Assembly: GCA_035543875.1 (NCBI GenBank)
Contig: DATKIY010000169.1
Span: 1-6,908 of the forward strand
Origin: DATKIY01 sp035543875
Lineage (GTDB): Bacteria; Actinomycetota; Actinomycetes; JAHEKZ01
Length of the DNA: 6,908 nucleotides
Direction of reading: 5' to 3'
A program made the translations under genes and the position numbers. A model generated the notes under the pieces. It was given only the letters and a program-made list of their open reading frames with translations. It did not search any database and had not been told where the DNA came from. Below, piece after piece: positions 5,221-6,908 of the stretch. Each line of letters begins with the position of its first letter. Position 1 is the stretch's first letter.

Positions 5221-6908
5221 CTAGCTGCAGCCGCTGGTGGCGCCGCATCCTTCGCAGACGTAGCACGAGCCAGCAGGGCGCATCTTGGTGCCGCACGTGA
5301 AGCACATCGGTGCGTCCGAGGCAGTCCCTTGCAATGCCTCAAGCAACTCCGTCGACGAATGCGCCGACGTAATGGCCGAGCTCTTTGATGCAGGCTCCTC
5401 GACCTCGGCTTCCTCGTCGGTCGGAGCCTCGGTGGTTGGCGCGGACTGGGCTAGCGTCTCTAGTTCGGCAGCAACCGAGTCTTCACTCTCGGTTTGCTCG
5501 TACGAGCCGGTCTCGAGGTATCTCGCACGCTCGTCCGCCGTGTAGATGCCGATCGCCGAACGCGTCTCGTACGGCAGGTAGTCGAGCGCCAACCGGCGGA
5601 AGATGTAATCCATGATCGACTGCGCCATCCGCACGTCCTGGTCATCCGTCAGACCCGCCGGGTCGAACCGCATGTTCACAAACTTCTGCACGTAGGTTTC
5701 CAGCGGCACGCCGTACTGGAGACCAATGGAAATGGCAATCGAGAACGCATCCATCATCCCGGCAAGAGTCGAGCCCTGCTTCGACATCTTCAAGAAGATC
5801 TCGCCGAGCTGGTCGTCCTCGTAGCGCGACGCCGTCATGTAGCCCTCAGCGCCACCGACCGCAAACGAAGTGGTGTACCCGGCACGGTTCTTCGGGAGCC
5901 GCTTACGCGTTGGTCGGTACTCGATCGTCGGGGCCACCGGTTCAGCCTCGGCCTTGACGCCGTTGTCCCTACTCGTGCCCTTAGCGTCCGACAGTGGCTG
6001 ACCCACCTTGCAGTTGTCGCGGTAGATCGCGAGCGCCTTCAGCCCGAGCTTCCAGCCCTCGGTGTAGACATCGGCGATGTCCTCGACCGTGACCGACTCG
6101 GGCAGGTTCACCGTCTTCGAGATCGCGCCCGAGAGGAACGGCTGCGCCGCGGCCATCATCTTCACGTGGCCCATCGCGGCGATCGCGCGCTCGCCCACGG
6201 CCACGTCGAACACCGAGAGGTGCTCGTCGCGCAGGCCGGGCGCTCCGACGATCGTGGCCGTCTCAGCCAGGTGCGCCTCGATCTGCTCGATCTCCTCGGG
6301 CGAGTAGCCGAGCGTCTCGAGCGCCAGCGGCACGGTCTGGTTCACGATCGTCATCTGCCCGCCGCCCACCAGCTCCTTGAACTTGACGAGCGAGAAGTCG
6401 GGCTCGATGCCGGTGGTGTCGCAGTCCATCAGGAACGAGATCGTCCCGGTGGGGGCGAGCACCGTCGCCTGTGCGTTGCGGTAGCCGTTGCGGGTGCCCA
6501 CGTCCACGGCCTCGTCCCACGCGCGCCGCGCGGCCGCGAGCAGCTCCGAGTCGGTGACCTGCGAGTCGTCGATCTCGTACGCCGCGTGACGGTGCTTGCG
6601 CATCACGTGGTTGTGCGGGTCGCGGTTCTCCTCGTAGCGCTCGTACGGCCCGAGCGCCCCGGCCACCTCGGCAGAGGTGCGGTAGGCGCGGCCGGTCATC
6701 AGCGCGGTGATGGCGGCGCAGATCGCGCGGCCCTCATCGGAGTCGTACGCGAGGCCGTTCGCCATCAGCAGAGCGCCCAGGTTCGCGTAGCCCATGCCGA
6801 GCTGGCGGAACGCACGCGCGTTCGCGCCGATCTCCTCGGTCGGGTAGCTCGACGGGCCCACCACGATCTCCTGCGCGAGGATCACCACGTCCACCGCGTG
6901 CTCGAACG
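5221..6908 (-). CDS. nrdJ: Vitamin B12-dependent ribonucleotide reductase, class II (N-terminus outside window)
   Basis: The last 561 residues of an adenosylcobalamin-dependent ribonucleotide reductase, which makes deoxyribonucleotides from ribonucleotides without oxygen dependence; full-length proteins have roughly 900-1,000 residues. The visible part starts FEHAVDVVILAQEI and holds the barrel segments LAPTGTISFLMDCDTTGIEP and FSLVKFKELVGG, including the phosphate-binding PTGTIS turn, then AIYRDNCKVGQPLSD, and TTSFAVGGAEGYMTASRYED further on. An acidic, Ala/Glu/Pro-rich linker precedes the tail CFTCGTKM..GSCYVCEGCGATSGCS: two CxxC pairs (likely zinc-binding) and late cysteines that probably re-reduce the active site. 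The thiyl-radical cysteine and the cobalamin-binding N-terminal parts lie beyond the right edge. Codon use changes abruptly near 6003: almost every codon to the right ends in G or C, whereas those to the left are mixed. The gene converges on the GNAT gene with a shared hairpin between them. Confidence 0.96.
   Translation of the reverse strand, partial: FEHAVDVVILAQEIVVGPSSYPTEEIGANARAFRQLGMGYANLGALLMANGLAYDSDEGRAICAAITALMTGRAYRTSAEVAGALGPYERYEENRDPHNHVMRKHRHAAYEIDDSQVTDSELLAAARRAWDEAVDVGTRNGYRNAQATVLAPTGTISFLMDCDTTGIEPDFSLVKFKELVGGGQMTIVNQTVPLALETLGYSPEEIEQIEAHLAETATIVGAPGLRDEHLSVFDVAVGERAIAAMGHVKMMAAAQPFLSGAISKTVNLPESVTVEDIADVYTEGWKLGLKALAIYRDNCKVGQPLSDAKGTSRDNGVKAEAEPVAPTIEYRPTRKRLPKNRAGYTTSFAVGGAEGYMTASRYEDDQLGEIFLKMSKQGSTLAGMMDAFSIAISIGLQYGVPLETYVQKFVNMRFDPAGLTDDQDVRMAQSIMDYIFRRLALDYLPYETRSAIGIYTADERARYLETGSYEQTESEDSVAAELETLAQSAPTTEAPTDEEAEVEEPASKSSAITSAHSSTELLEALQGTASDAPMCFTCGTKMRPAGSCYVCEGCGATSGCS

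Overview
This window is a stretch of chromosome from a high-GC Gram-positive bacterium (Actinomycetota). Three things point there. One gene belongs to the mycothiol-dependent maleylpyruvate isomerase family, and mycothiol is an actinobacterial thiol. The right end encodes a B12-dependent (class II) ribonucleotide reductase with the Cys-rich tail typical of actinobacterial NrdJ. Base composition is mostly 52-68% GC by hand-counted lines, rising to 75-80% at the right end. I cannot resolve the genus from the sequence alone.

Layout from left to right. Positions 1-311 (minus) hold the N-terminal part of a RimJ/RimL-type GNAT acetyltransferase that runs off the left edge. It is divergent from a MDMPI-family (DinB-like) protein at 459-1259 (plus). 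A 356-bp gap (1260-1615) follows; it holds a cluster of overlapping G-tract/C-tract hairpins and one operator-like palindrome but no convincing gene. Next is a plus-strand pair: a minimal-type nucleotidyltransferase domain protein (1616-2311) and an NAD-dependent epimerase/dehydratase-like SDR (2362-3228). A 14-codon ORF (2311-2355) bridges the two and may couple their translation. A hairpin with a minus-strand U-tract and a possible promoter lie at 3232-3274. After them comes a secreted LytM/M23 peptidoglycan hydrolase with a Pro/Ser/Thr stalk and a split coiled coil (3346-4677), then a second small GNAT (4708-5169). A perfect 21-bp inverted repeat fills the convergent gap before nrdJ (5221-6908, minus, N-terminus outside the window).

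The genes do not form an obvious single pathway. Two housekeeping-type functions (cell-wall hydrolysis, deoxyribonucleotide synthesis) sit beside small-molecule-modifying accessory enzymes (two acetyltransferases, a nucleotidyltransferase, an SDR and a thiol-dependent enzyme). The most notable signals are an abrupt codon-usage break inside nrdJ near position 6003, the mini-ORF bridge between the nucleotidyltransferase and the SDR, and the chain of mutually exclusive hairpins at 1264-1321. I found no CRISPR array, tRNA, rRNA, insertion sequence or convincing new multi-gene system.
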